The translations under genes and the position numbers were made by a program. Below are positions 24,935-34,742 of a stretch of DNA of 64,000 nt, piece after piece; the first letter of the stretch is position 1, and each line of letters begins with the position of its first letter. The stretch is taken from NCBI GenBank assembly GCA_963759095.1, contig CAVWYF010000010.1, forward strand, positions 140,513 to 204,512, given 5' to 3'. The notes below the pieces were generated by a model. That model had not been told where the DNA came from. It saw only the letters and a list, made by a program, of their open reading frames with translations, and did not search any database. This DNA is from Anderseniella sp963759095 (GTDB lineage Bacteria; Pseudomonadota; Alphaproteobacteria; Rhizobiales; Aestuariivirgaceae).

Positions 24935-26097
24935 GTGCACAAGATCAAACCAGCTTCGGGGAAACCGAAGAGCGCAACATGTTGCGAGACACGCTGCGGC
25001 GGTTTCTGTCAGATGTATATTCCGACGAACAACGTGACGCATCCCTGGCAACCGAGCATGCCGTGTCGCACGAGATCTGGTCGCAACTGGCTGAACTGGG
25101 TGTAGTGCATGCATTGTTCGGCGAGAATGTTGGCGGACTGGGTGGGCACGGATATGACATAGTCACGGTGTTCGAGGAGATCGGTCGGGCAGGGGTGGTT
25201 GAGCCGCTGCTTGAAAACGCGGTTCTTGCAGGCGGGTTGATTGCCGATCTTGGAACTGGCGAACAACACGCACTTCTGGAATCCGTAATGTCAGGCGAAC
25301 ATCAACTAGCCTTTGCACATGCCGAACCGGGCAGCCGGTATGACATGTCCCGCATCACAACCACTGCCAAACCGGATGGACAGGGATTTGTGCTGAACGG
25401 GCGCAAATCCGTGGTCTCAAACGGGGGCTGTGCGCAGACACTGGTTGTAAGTGCGCGGACAGCCGGCCCGGACGATGCAGAAGATGGCATTTCGCTTTTT
25501 CTGGTACCGGCTGACGCATCTGGATTGTCAAAGCGCGGGTATCCGAAAATTGATGGCGGTGGCGCAAGCGAGATTGAATTGCACGATGTGAAGCTGCCGG
25601 GCGAAGCGCTGTTGGGTCGACCAGGAGACGCATTCCCGGCAATCGAGGCGCGCACGAGTATGGCGATCGCTGCTGTTTCAGCGGAAGCGCTCGGGGCGAT
25701 GGAGACTGCCAAGCAGCTCACCATAGATTACCTGCAGACGCGGACGCAGTTTGGCCGTCCCATCGGAAAGTTTCAGGTTTTGCAGCACCGCATGGCGGAC
25801 ATGCTGATCGAGATTGAGCAGGCAAGATCTGCGGTTCTCAACCTGGCTGCTGCATTGGACAAGCACCGTAATGAGCGTGAACGCAATGCCAGTGCGACCA
25901 AAAATCTGATCGGACGCGTCGGACGGCTGGTGGCGGAAGAAAGCATCCAGATGCATGGCGGCATCGGCATGACGCAGGAATATGCACTGGCCCATTATGC
26001 CCGGCGCCTGGTCATGGTGGACCATGAATTTGGCGACACCGACCATCATCTGGAGCGCTTTATTGCGCTTTCTCAAGCTCAGGGTTGCAGATCATGA
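24931..26097 (+). CDS. Acyl-CoA dehydrogenase, second subunit-like copy
   Basis: Encodes 388 aa from a GTG start at 24931 that overlaps the previous stop (GTGA). Features: FSDV-like N-terminal helix, FAHAEPGSRYDMSRI in place of the usual flavin-contact Y-x-x-TEP-x-x-GSD, IQMHGGIGMTQEYALAHYARR near the C-terminus. The weaker flavin and catalytic motifs compared with the first copy resemble the partner subunit in heteromeric acyl-CoA dehydrogenases, for example those of steroid side-chain degradation; this is inference. The stop overlaps the next start (ATGA at 26094). Confidence 0.85.
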   Translation: MSAQDQTSFGETEERNMLRDTLRRFLSDVYSDEQRDASLATEHAVSHEIWSQLAELGVVHALFGENVGGLGGHGYDIVTVFEEIGRAGVVEPLLENAVLAGGLIADLGTGEQHALLESVMSGEHQLAFAHAEPGSRYDMSRITTTAKPDGQGFVLNGRKSVVSNGGCAQTLVVSARTAGPDDAEDGISLFLVPADASGLSKRGYPKIDGGGASEIELHDVKLPGEALLGRPGDAFPAIEARTSMAIAAVSAEALGAMETAKQLTIDYLQTRTQFGRPIGKFQVLQHRMADMLIEIEQARSAVLNLAAALDKHRNERERNASATKNLIGRVGRLVAEESIQMHGGIGMTQEYALAHYARRLVMVDHEFGDTDHHLERFIALSQAQGCRS

Positions 26098-27891
26098 ATA
26101 GAGACAAAAACCGCGTATTTCGAAGACCTTGGGGACCGCCTGATTATTTACAACGCCAATGTTGCCAACCGCAACGCAATCACCGAGGAGCTGTATGACG
26201 TCATTTCGAAAGCGCTGGACCTGGCGGCCGCAACTGATCGGGTAAGATCGGTAATATTCACCGGCGCGGGAACTTTCTTCTGCGCCGGCGGTGATCTCAA
26301 TCGGATCAGGAACCGGCGTTTTGAACCGCTCGAGGACCGCGAGGCTCACATCGAGAATCTCCATGACATCATTCGCAAGTTCAGGGCTTGCCCCAAACCG
26401 GTGATCGCGGCAGTTGAAGGCGGGGCTGCCGGTGCCGGAGTCTCGCTGGCCTATGCCTGCGACTTTATCGTGGCAAGCAGGGAGGCCAGGTTCACTGTCT
26501 CCTATGTCAGGGTTGGCCTGACCCCGGATGGTGGCATAACCCATCGACTGATGAAGATGCTGCCACGACCTCTGGTCAATGAGCTTTGCCTGTTCGCCGA
26601 ACCCATTGCTGCCGAACGCCTGTATCAGTTGGGTGCCTTGAACCAGCTGGTTGAACCAGGTGAAACCATGTCAGGTGCCTCTGCAATTGCTGATCGCCTG
26701 GCGACATCTCCGACCAGCGCACTGTCCCGCATCAAGGAGTTGTTGAACGCAGCAGAGCACTCCACATTTGAGGAGCAAATGGACCTGGAGCGTGATCACA
26801 TGGCCGCCGCTGTCGCAGAAGACCCTGCTGTGGAGGGAATTACCGCATTTTTTGAAAAGCGTAAGCCCGATTTCGCCAAGCCTGGCGACAGCGTAGTGCC
26901 GATGCGATTTGACACGCAGGTATGCCGAACGTTCGGCATTCGGGTTCCAATAGTTGCCGGCGGATTGATGTGGCTGGCAGATGCGGATTATGTCGCTGCC
27001 GCTGCACATGCCGGAATCATATCATTTATCACAGCCGCCAGTTTTCCTGATTCTGACGAACTCCGCGCCCAGATACGCAAATGCCGTGATCTGTGTGATG
27101 GCCGGCCGTTCGGTGTGAACGTTTCGATGTTGCCAAAGCTGGTGCAGGGCGAAAAGACGCAAGAGGTTTTTCAATTGATCGTCGACGAAGGCGTTCGGTT
27201 TGTTGAAACTTCCGGGCGGAATCCCGAGGCCTATGTGCCGATGCTCAAGGATGCAGGCATCGTCATACTGCACAAGGTACCAAGTGTCCGCTTTGCTGTA
27301 AAAGCGCAGAGTGTCGGCGTCGACATGGTGTCTGTTGTCGGGGCTGAGTGCGGCGGCCACCCTGGTATGGAAATGATCGGCACCATGGTCAACGCAGCGC
27401 TTGCCCAGCAGCGGCTTACTATTCCTTATCTGATTGGCGGCGGCATCGGCACCGGCTCGCAACTGGTCGCGGCCCTGGCGATGGGAGCAGATGGCGTGGT
27501 GATGGGAACCCGCTTTCTGGTGGCCGAGGAGATCAAGGCGCATGCCGACTACAAGCAGACACTGATTGAGGCATCCGAGCGCGACACGGCGCTGACCATG
27601 GCAAGCGTCCGCAATACCATCCGAACATTGCGCAATGAGACAACCGATCTGGTTACGCGCCTGGAGACTGAAAATCCGGATATCCGGATTGAAGACCTGC
27701 TGCCGCATGTGTCCGGCAAGATCGGCCGCCAGGCCTATGAAACAGGAGACACATCCAAAGGTCTTTTGTCTGCCGGTCACGCTCTGGGGTTTCTGCACGC
27801 TGTTGCCCCTATTGCCGATATTGTCAAACAACTGGAACAGGAGGCTGCCGAGTCCCAAAACCGGCTGGCGTCAATTACCAGCCGTCACTGA
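26094..27891 (+). CDS. Crotonase-nitronate monooxygenase fusion, one +1 frameshift near the start
   Basis: With one A removed from the five-A run at 26106-26110 the gene encodes 598 aa starting MNRDKTAYFEDLGDRL, with the ATG overlapping the previous stop. Residues about 1-260 are a crotonase domain: FTGAGTFFCAGGDLN, EGGAAGAGVSLAYACDF and a PaaG-like GLTPDGGITHRL, lacking the two hydratase Glu residues, so an isomerase is likelier. Residues about 270-595 are a class I nitronate monooxygenase/2-nitropropane dioxygenase-type FMN domain: IRVPIVAGGLMWLADADYVAAA, GAECGGHPGMEM with the catalytic-type His, and GGGIGTGSQLVAALAMGADGV. No stop separates the domains. The joined enzymes could be a real fusion or a lost stop codon. 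Confidence 0.8.
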
Positions 27892-27921
27892 TTGCTCCCT
27901 GCGCCTCGACAGACTTACAAG

Positions 27922-27939
27922 GATGGGTTTTCACCCATC
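27922..27939. terminator. Hairpin between convergent genes
   Basis: GATGGGT-TTTC-ACCCATC, a perfect 7-bp stem with a 4-base loop, midway between the convergent stops at 27891 and 27942. No T-run on either side. Confidence 0.5.
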
Positions 27940-27941
27940 GC

Positions 27942-28747
27942 TCATGATTTATGAGGCATCATGTCTACCATGCGGAATGCCTTATCAAGGAAGCTGCCGG
28001 ATTGAATGGCATTTGTGCAATTGGCTGCGTTTGTTCCCATATGGTGCCATATGTGAACGGCTTCGGTTGTGCCCGGCAGGGTGTCAAAAACACCGCCTTC
28101 TCGTGCATACAAGGTCGCGGCGTCCCGCCAGCCGACAGGGTAGTACACGCTGGGCGATTGCGCGTTGGCTTCGAGGTTGTGCCTGCGAACAGAATTGGTC
28201 AGCAAGTGTGGACCATATATGCCCCATCGGTAGTCGCCGGCGGCCACAGGAAAACCTGCCGCACGTCGCAACCTGCAACCAGCGTCTGTGCAGGGGCGGA
28301 TACCAGAACGGTATCGGGTGTGATTGCAAGGTGAAGTCGCACAGGAAGTCGGTCAGCTTGCCGCGAGGCAATCGCAGCACGGCCGAGCCGATCAGTTCAT
28401 CATCCTGCCAGGCCATCATGTACCCGTCGCGTGACGTCAGCGGCTTGAGCACAAACACATCTGTATCTATCCAGGGGCCAAGCTCTTTCTCAAAAAGAAG
28501 ATACCGGAAACGATTTGAGGACAGGGACGGGCTGCCGCTGTCGCGATGTCGCATGATCTCGGTCTCGAGGCAATACGTCTTCCGCATCGGCGATCTCGAT
28601 TTCCGCGGGCAGGTTTTCAGGCGGTGAATAGCAGAACAACCGGACCTTGTGACCTGCTCTGACCGCGGAAAGGAGGCACGCCAGGTGAATGGAAGAAAGT
28701 TTAGGCCCAATCCACAAGGTGTTTAGCTGTGTTTCAACCGTGCGCAT
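27942..28747 (-). pseudogene. Glycosyltransferase with DXD motif (GT32/capsular type), two frameshifts
   Basis: Three overlapping frames join into one protein of about 267 aa. Start MRTVETQLNTLWIGPKLSS overlaps the upstream stop (ATGA). After EDVLPRD the frame changes near 28558 and continues RHRDSGSPSLSSNRFRYLLF, then the DXD-type GPWIDTDVFVLKPLTSRDGY and MMAWQDDELIGSAVL. It changes again near 28265-28285 to GFPVAAGDYRWGIYGPHLL and ends TEAVHIWHHMG...SFLDKAFRMV. This is the pattern of small sugar transferases with an alpha-1,4-glycosyltransferase-like domain. Both changes fit single-base insertions. It is disrupted as written, perhaps by sequence error. Confidence 0.75.
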
Positions 28748-29799
28748 CAGGTCGCCCACTCCAGTTTCGAGATGAGGTCGTGATGCACCAGGCTCTGGGA
28801 GGATGCATATCGCTCTGAGCCTTCAAACATGAAGGTTGTGCCTGCTGTTTTGCCGACGTTCTCAAAGTACTTTGACTGTTGTTGATTGTTGTTCCAGTGA
28901 TCCAGTTCACGCAGGCGATCTTTGCTGGTCAGTGCGGGGTTGTTGAGAAACTTGAAGTGCAGCAGTGCACCGCGTAGGGGTGAAAAATTCCTGATGATCG
29001 GGTCAACTTCGTGCGACGTTCTCATGCCTGCCCCCGGGGACCATTTCATGAAGGGGACTTTGTGCAGATAGGGCAACATGTTGTTTGCGTCGGATCGACT
29101 GAACATGGTGCGTGCCCGGGGACCGCCGCGGATTGCCAGCGCCGTGGCAGGCAGCAGTGATTTAAGCAGTGATGGATCGCGGCGATACCCGGTGGCATCG
29201 AACATTGGTGATGCATCAATCATGCTCCCGCCGGGCACATACTTGTTCTGATGATCTCCGTCATCATACATATCCAGCATCAGGCAGGGCAGGGCGTCCA
29301 AATTTGCCTCTTTGAGCAAACCGGCAAGGTCAGGCAGTTTGTGTTTTTCACACTGATCATAAACCAGTAATTCATCAAGGTCGGCAACAACCAGCCATCT
29401 GTTTCTGAGACCACACATATCAACTGCTGCATTGATCCACTGGCTGCCGAAGCCAGATGCCGAGTAGCTGTTCGTGGTGCTGAAAACGGTGCAGTCAGGT
29501 TGTTCCAGGGCATATTCGAGAGTGCCATCTGTTGACCCGTTGTCAATCAACACAAATCCGCTCACATCCAACATTCTATAGTGATTGAGGAAGTCTTCGA
29601 TCCGCGGGCGTTCGTTCTTCATAACACCGACACACGCAACACCGCTGCCAATTGTGGTTGGCTGGGCGTTTGCACAGCTGAGTTGTTTTGCGAAACGCCC
29701 GTTGCGACGCATAATAGATTCAGTCCAGGTAACAACACGCGCTAAGGGGTTGATCTTGGTCGCAAAGCGTTGTTTCTGTCCCGGTGTAGATTGTGTCAT
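28747..29799 (-). CDS. Family-2-like glycosyltransferase
   Basis: Encodes about 350 aa from the ATG at 29799; longer in-frame starts at 29901 and 30036 exist but would run into the divergent gene's start region, and none has a good ribosome site. The core reads VACVGVMKNERPRIEDFLNHY, VLIDNGSTDGTLEYAL and a DXD-like RWLVVADLDELLVYD, typical of the Glyco_tranf_2_4 group that adds sugars to surface glycans. The second half (CLMLDMYDDGD, FMKWSPGAGMRTSHEVDP, LLHFKFL) is common in this group. It is coupled by ATGA to the DXD glycosyltransferase downstream. Confidence 0.8.
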   Translation of the reverse strand: MTQSTPGQKQRFATKINPLARVVTWTESIMRRNGRFAKQLSCANAQPTTIGSGVACVGVMKNERPRIEDFLNHYRMLDVSGFVLIDNGSTDGTLEYALEQPDCTVFSTTNSYSASGFGSQWINAAVDMCGLRNRWLVVADLDELLVYDQCEKHKLPDLAGLLKEANLDALPCLMLDMYDDGDHQNKYVPGGSMIDASPMFDATGYRRDPSLLKSLLPATALAIRGGPRARTMFSRSDANNMLPYLHKVPFMKWSPGAGMRTSHEVDPIIRNFSPLRGALLHFKFLNNPALTSKDRLRELDHWNNNQQQSKYFENVGKTAGTTFMFEGSERYASSQSLVHHDLISKLEWAT

Positions 29800-29911
29800 G
29801 GGGCTTTGGAAGTCAGGCGTTGCGATGGCGAAAAGATGATCGGACTGTACGCCACAGGGTTGACCCAAAGACCCACTGATTGCAACTGTTACTGATCGCA
29901 TAGGAGACGGC

Positions 29912-30601
29912 ATGGGTCCAGTTGATCTTGCGGAGCATCCCGGTCCGGATGCTCCGAGAAACGGGTGTTGCAAGATTGATGTCGTCATAATGGCGACAGC
30001 AGATATAGATGAATATGCAAAAGAGACGGTCGCCAATTGGCAGTCCTATTGTTTGCAGCACGGCTATTCATTGACGCACTATGATGAGCAGGTGATTCCG
30101 GAATTGCACATCAACTGGTCTAAAATTGAACTCGCAAAACGCCACCTTCGGCAATCTGAATGTGACTGGATGGTGGTTGCCGATGCCGACACCTGGGTTT
30201 GTGACCGGTCCAGGCGCCTTGAGGAATTCATTGATGATCAACCCGGCACGGATGTCGTTTTTTCCAGTGATGCCAGTGTACGTGCGGGAGTTTTGATTCC
30301 GCTGAATTGGCTTGGTATCTGGGAATGCCGCGCCTGGATTTGCCCCAATGCCGGGTTTTTTGCGATCCGAAATTCGCGTGAAGGCCAGGCGTTCATGGAT
30401 GAGTGGATGGAATTGCCGTACGGAGAACTGGCGTATCTGGCCGACAAGCCACCGCGTGACCAATGGGTTTTGTGGAAAGGACTGTTCCGGAAATGGAGAA
30501 CCAGGCTCAGGCTTGACAAGAGAAATGTCCTTCGTGTCATTGATGACTTTCACTGGTGGCAGATCAGGACATTTGGCGGCAACACCCTTTATTGCCCATG
30601 A
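29912..30601 (+). CDS. Glycosyltransferase, GT34/GMA12-MNN10-like
   Basis: Encodes 229 aa; AGGAGA lies six bases before the ATG. The chain shows VVIMATADIDEYAKET, NWSKIELAKRHL and WMVVADADTWVCDRS, where DAD is the metal/nucleotide-sugar site, and CPNAGFFAIRNSREGQAFMDEW, which resembles the acceptor region of galactosyl/xylosyltransferases of family GT34. C-terminal FHWWQIRTFGGNTLY completes the fold. It faces the family-2 gene and probably works in the same surface-glycan pathway. The sugar and acceptor are unknown. Confidence 0.75.
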   Translation: MGPVDLAEHPGPDAPRNGCCKIDVVIMATADIDEYAKETVANWQSYCLQHGYSLTHYDEQVIPELHINWSKIELAKRHLRQSECDWMVVADADTWVCDRSRRLEEFIDDQPGTDVVFSSDASVRAGVLIPLNWLGIWECRAWICPNAGFFAIRNSREGQAFMDEWMELPYGELAYLADKPPRDQWVLWKGLFRKWRTRLRLDKRNVLRVIDDFHWWQIRTFGGNTLYCP

Positions 30602-30694
30602 CAAGCGGCTGACCCTTCGCCTGAAGCGAAACCAAAAGTAATATCCAGACGGCAGAGTCTGACGGCTGGTGCATGGTTGATCAATTGAGCTGCG

Positions 30695-31289
30695 ATGGAA
30701 TTGATGCCGATATTTGAAACTCCCAAAGGCAAGGTGTTGTTCATTCACATTCCCAAAACGGGGGGCAGCACAATATCCAAGGAATTGAGGCTTCATCATC
30801 AGATCAGCATGAACACGAATTCGGCCCTGGCCGGGATATCAATGCACGCCGCAACATTTGCACGCAGGCCCTTTAAGAGAGCTTTTTCAACCGGAGGCAC
30901 TTGCTTATGTCTTCACGGTTGTCAGGCATCCGGTTGACAGGATTTGCAGCGAATACGATTGGAACCAGAGAAAGCGGTCCATCAAGATGCCGTTCTGGCT
31001 TTGGTTACGCACAAAACTCTTTCAGGTACGCAGTTCGCCTTATCTGGATGACAATCACTTTCGACCGCAGGAGGAGTTTTTGTGCCACGATACCGAGGTG
31101 TTCAGGCTGGAGGATGGTCTCGACAAAGTGTTCCGACGCTTAAGCGAAGTGACCGGAGCAGATTACGCGGAAAACCCTGAGGCCCTCAATGTGGCAGATG
31201 TTCCCTCGCAATCCGTTTCGAAGGCAGATCGAAACCTTATCGGGAAGTTTTATGCCAATGACTTCAGGCGGTTTGGATATGAAGTTTAG
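30695..31289 (+). CDS. Sulfotransferase (Sulfotransfer_2-like), one +1 frameshift
   Basis: Joined across one extra base around 30835-30850 the gene encodes about 197 aa. The first part has the PAPS 5'-phosphosulfate loop VLFIHIPKTGGSTISKEL near residue 15. The second begins in HAGPLRELFQPEALAYVFT and carries the 3'-phosphate motif VVRHPVDRICSEYDW. The tail DRNLIGKFYANDFRRFGYEV is typical for carbohydrate sulfotransferases of this family. It likely adds sulfate to the glycan made by its neighbours, using PAPS. The frameshift may be a sequence error. Confidence 0.8.
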
Positions 31290-31334
31290 TCTTGCAGCAA
31301 CTTTGAGGTATCCGGCGTTTCTCTGGACATCCCG

Positions 31335-32655
31335 ATGAGAAAGCCAAAACCGCACTTCTATCGGTTCCCGACCGCAGGTCTGTTTGCAGACTACCGCAAC
31401 TTGCCGCCGACGGAACTGAATGTGTTTCGTGCCGCACGGGCATTTCCTGGCATTTGCCGATATGGACGTCATGCGGTTGACCGGATTGTTGGGAGCGTGG
31501 CCAATGCTTCCTGTCAATTTGGTGCTGGAGGTATGGCCGTCCTGGAGAAAGCACAGCCGGATTGCAGCGGATACATTTGGTACTTCTACTTCGGATCAGC
31601 TTCGCCAGTGTGTCCGATTGGCGCTGAATGACGGACCGTCACCCAAGGCCTATTATCTGGCAGGCATGGCCTCTCACGAAGACGAGGCGGAACTCGAAAG
31701 CTACATCCATGACCAGTTTCATGAAACTCTGATCGAGTTTTGCCGATATGCCGTGGAACGTTTGCATGGTGTCCAGCAGGACCTGAACGACAAACTGTCG
31801 TTTGAAGAAAGCTGCAAAAAGTTTGATTTGCCATGCATTGAGACTTTTTTGAAGGTCGCAGCCGACGGCAGGGTGACGCTAGTCAGCGCTGGTGCAATGG
31901 AGAATGCCAAACGGGCGTCCTCACTGTTCGTCAAACCAGTCCTGGCCAGTCAGGGCAAAGGGACTGAACGCTGGGATGCTCTGAATGGCGGTTACGTTCG
32001 GGCCGACGGAGCGTCGTTGCCGGATTTTGACTCGTTAATGCAAAAATTGAAATCACGCGCCATAGCTGCAAACAATGGATTGTTGCTGCAGAAGACTGCC
32101 GTCAACTCGCCAAAAAACACGGCATTTAGTGGACGCACTTTAAGTACCGTAAGATTGGTAACCTTGCGGACCTCTGATGGCGCCATCCGCCCGATACAAG
32201 TTGGCATGCGGGTGGCAGGGAAGGCGAACGCCGTTGCGGATAATTATCACGCCGGTGGTGCCTATTTTTACGTGGATCATCGCACCGGCGAAATTGGTCG
32301 CGGCATATCCCTGAATTTTCCAGACCAACCCCGATACCTTACCAGCGCGCCAGGGGCAGCTCACCAGTTGACAGGTAAAACTGTTGAAGGGTGGGATCAG
32401 CTCAAGAACCTCGCAGTCAGGTTGCACGAGAAACTCACGATCCACGCTATAGGCGGATGGGATGTCGCATTGACCGATAAAGGCCCCGTGGCAGTGGAGT
32501 TTAACTCGGTGCCGGGCATGCCGGCAGCATGGCAAAGGCTTGCCTCTGGGTTCTTGGGGACCGAGTATTCCCATATGCTGTGTACCGAAATCATGACCTA
32601 TCTGGATCAACTGGCTCCAGCAGGGTCACGTTTTCGATTTGAGGTCCGAACATGA
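31335..32655 (+). CDS. Sugar-transfer-associated ATP-grasp protein, probable +1 frameshift near the N-terminus
   Basis: The main frame runs from 31420 and encodes 411 aa. An ATG at 31335 in another frame gives MRKPKPHFYRFPTAGLFADY...FRAARAF that continues sensibly into LAFADMDVMRLTGLLGAWP if one base near 31440 is dropped, for about 439 aa in all. ATP-grasp features: SSLFVKPVLASQGKGTERW, GLLLQKTAVNS, STVRLVTLRT and VGWD-type end GGWDVALTDKGPVAVEFNSVPGM with metal-binding acidic residues. The family (PF14397-like) sits in exopolysaccharide clusters and may ligate a small acid or amino acid to a sugar; no precise reaction is established. Confidence 0.8.
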
Positions 32656-32732
32656 CATCACAAGCAACCGTTAGTCGTGATATTCCGAAACCGGCGCTCA
32701 TCCGGCAATTCGGATTTTCAAGGGGTTTCTGA
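32652..32732 (+). CDS. Possible 26-residue coupled ORF
   Basis: A short frame (MTSQATVSRDIPKPALIRQF...) starts in the stop of the ATP-grasp gene (ATGA, 32652) and ends in the start of the Mur-ligase-like gene (TGATG, 32730-32734). Overlaps at both ends are typical of translated, coupled genes. It has no recognisable domain. Alternatively it is the true N-terminus of the Mur-like protein put out of frame by an indel. Confidence 0.3.
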   Translation: MTSQATVSRDIPKPALIRQFGFSRGF

Positions 32733-33988
32733 TGCCATTGCAACCGGGTGGGTTAGCGAAGCGTTTCGGCCGCTTCATAAGACGCAGGGTGGTTTTCAAC
32801 CTTGCCATGCTGGCCCGGCGGCGGAATCGGCACACCACCTATATTGCCGTCACGGGTTCTTCCGCCAAAAGCACGACTTGCTTGTTGTTGGCGCATATCC
32901 TGCAGTCGGTGGCTCCAACATCAGCACGCGTTTTTGCAAATACAATGCCGGCAGTCGCGCCTTTTATCCGGACTATCACCCCGGACCATGATTTTGCTGT
33001 AGTTGAAACCGCTGTCGATGGCCTGGATCGTATGCGCCATCTTGCAAGACTGATCCAACCTCATGTCGCTGTTGTGACAATGGTTGAGCTGGAACATCTA
33101 TCAGAGTTACGCACTAAGGAAGTTGTTGCCTACGAGAAAGGCTTGTTGGTCGAACAACTGGTTTCCGGTGGCGTCGCGTTTCTTAATGCAGACGATGAAA
33201 TGACAGAGGGCATCGCCAGGCGGGCAAATGGAAAAGTCATAAAGTTCGGGCGTGATAAGCCTGCTGATTACCGGGCCGTCGCAGTTTCCGCAAATTTGCC
33301 TGAGCGCCTGTCACTGAAGGTCAAGGGTCCAAAACTCGACATTGAGTTGCGGACTCATCTGGTTGGAGAGCATTTCTGGTTGCCGGTGACGGCTGCAGTG
33401 GCCTGCGCCGATCATCTCGGTGTGCCTGCGGAAATTATCTCGCAGCAGGTTGCAAGTTTTGTCCCACCTGTCGACCGGTGCGCGGTCATGAAGCTGCCTG
33501 ATGATCGGATGGTGGTGCTTGATACCTACAAGGCACCGCAGCATTCATTGTCTCTGGCTTTCGATATGGTGCGAACAGCTTCCGCGGTGCACAAGAGAAT
33601 TGTTGTCGGGCAGTTGGCTGACACGAAAGGCACCACAACGTCCGCTTATCGAAAAGCGTACCGCCTGGCACGTGATGCTGCAGATGAAGTGATATTTGTT
33701 GGTGAACATGCCCATCGGCACAACGCTCCGCAGGACGATGTTGCAAACGGCAGGATCAAGGAATTTCGTGAAGTTCGCGAAGTTGCGGAATACCTGAGAG
33801 ATACGCCGGTCCCTGGCGAGCTGATATTGCTAAAGTCGAACATCAAGCTGCATCTGGAACGAGCGGCGTTAGCTCAGGCAGAAACAATCAAATGCTGGGA
33901 GCTCAACTGTGGACTGAAAAACGACTGCGCTGCATGTGAATTCTACAAAAAACCGCGACAGGAATTCGATACTGAAGAGCTTGTCTGA
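32732..33988 (+). CDS. Mur-ligase-like protein with altered P-loop and C-terminal Cys cluster
   Basis: Encodes 418 aa; AAGGGG lies six bases before the ATG. The central Mur ligase fold is visible: nucleotide loop TYIAVTGSSAKSTTCLLLAHIL (GSSAKST instead of the usual GTNGKT), FAVVETAVDGLDRM, HVAVVTMVELEHLSEL, VAFLNADDEM and a C-terminal domain with DTYKAPQHSLSLAFDMV. The family joins an amino acid to a carboxylate with ATP; MurF and the poly-glutamate ligase CapB are relatives. The tail carries CWELNCGLKNDCAACEFY, four Cys spaced for a metal site, not normal in MurF. With the ATP-grasp protein next door it could build an amino-acid-decorated glycan. Confidence 0.75.
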   Translation: MPLQPGGLAKRFGRFIRRRVVFNLAMLARRRNRHTTYIAVTGSSAKSTTCLLLAHILQSVAPTSARVFANTMPAVAPFIRTITPDHDFAVVETAVDGLDRMRHLARLIQPHVAVVTMVELEHLSELRTKEVVAYEKGLLVEQLVSGGVAFLNADDEMTEGIARRANGKVIKFGRDKPADYRAVAVSANLPERLSLKVKGPKLDIELRTHLVGEHFWLPVTAAVACADHLGVPAEIISQQVASFVPPVDRCAVMKLPDDRMVVLDTYKAPQHSLSLAFDMVRTASAVHKRIVVGQLADTKGTTTSAYRKAYRLARDAADEVIFVGEHAHRHNAPQDDVANGRIKEFREVREVAEYLRDTPVPGELILLKSNIKLHLERAALAQAETIKCWELNCGLKNDCAACEFYKKPRQEFDTEELV

Positions 33989-34084
33989 GGCAGTTCACTG
34001 GTATTTGGCGACAGGCTCGGCTGCCAGGATAAGTGGCAACATAAGAACACGATCAATCTGAAAAGTTGCAGGCCGATGGCGCAA

Positions 34085-34447
34085 CTATGTCAGGTTTTTC
34101 TCGGGCGCGCCGATATAGACGGCGAGCAGGGCGCCATGTTCCGAATGAGAAGAGTGCTGCGTGCCTTTTTTCAGCCAGACCAGATCGCCTGTCTTGTATA
34201 CGTACCCGTCATTGTCGGTGAGTTCACCTTCAAGCACCAGGAACTCCTCGTCCTGTGTGTGCTCATGCGGCGTGGTGGTGGTGCCGGGCTGCATTCGATA
34301 GACGTGAAACCCGACGCCCAATTGCTCGTGGGAGTTTATTTGCAGGGCACTCTCATGAGAAGACGGGGTGGCCTCTCCGCCGAACGGTTTGAAGTCATCG
34401 CTGTAAATGTTGACGACACGACGGTCATCGGCTTGAATTTTTTGCAT
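34085..34447 (-). CDS. Small cupin protein
   Basis: Encodes 120 aa from the ATG at 34447 (MQKIQADDRRVV), with AGAGAAAC before it; a longer frame upstream has no support. One cupin barrel is visible: motif 1 PGTTTTPHEHTQDEEFLVLEGEL with two His and a Glu, motif 2 TGDLVWLKKGTQHSSHS. Such small cupins bind metal and may be enzymes or sensors. It is divergent from tdm with a 295-bp gap, and convergent with the Mur-like gene, so a link to TMAO metabolism is possible. Confidence 0.8.
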   Translation of the reverse strand: MQKIQADDRRVVNIYSDDFKPFGGEATPSSHESALQINSHEQLGVGFHVYRMQPGTTTTPHEHTQDEEFLVLEGELTDNDGYVYKTGDLVWLKKGTQHSSHSEHGALLAVYIGAPEKNLT

Positions 34448-34742
34448 CGGTTTCTCTACTCTGGTTGCAGTAAATACGGGTTTGAGCACAGTCGGTTGCG
34501 ATGTGACTACACGCGGCAGCGCAGGTTGCCAGCTTGCCGCAAAACCGGCGGTGTTTGCAAACGGAATGGCAGGAGAAAATCGTCGCAAACAATCGGCTTG
34601 TCGTTTCTGAAACGGCCGTGAAAAGACTAGAAACAGCTTGTGATGGGAACGGTCGAGCGTTATTCTTTGTGATAAATTTTTATTCCACACATGCAAACGC
34701 AAATAGATCCTTGTATCTCAGTGTGGCGTGAGGAAACAAAGC

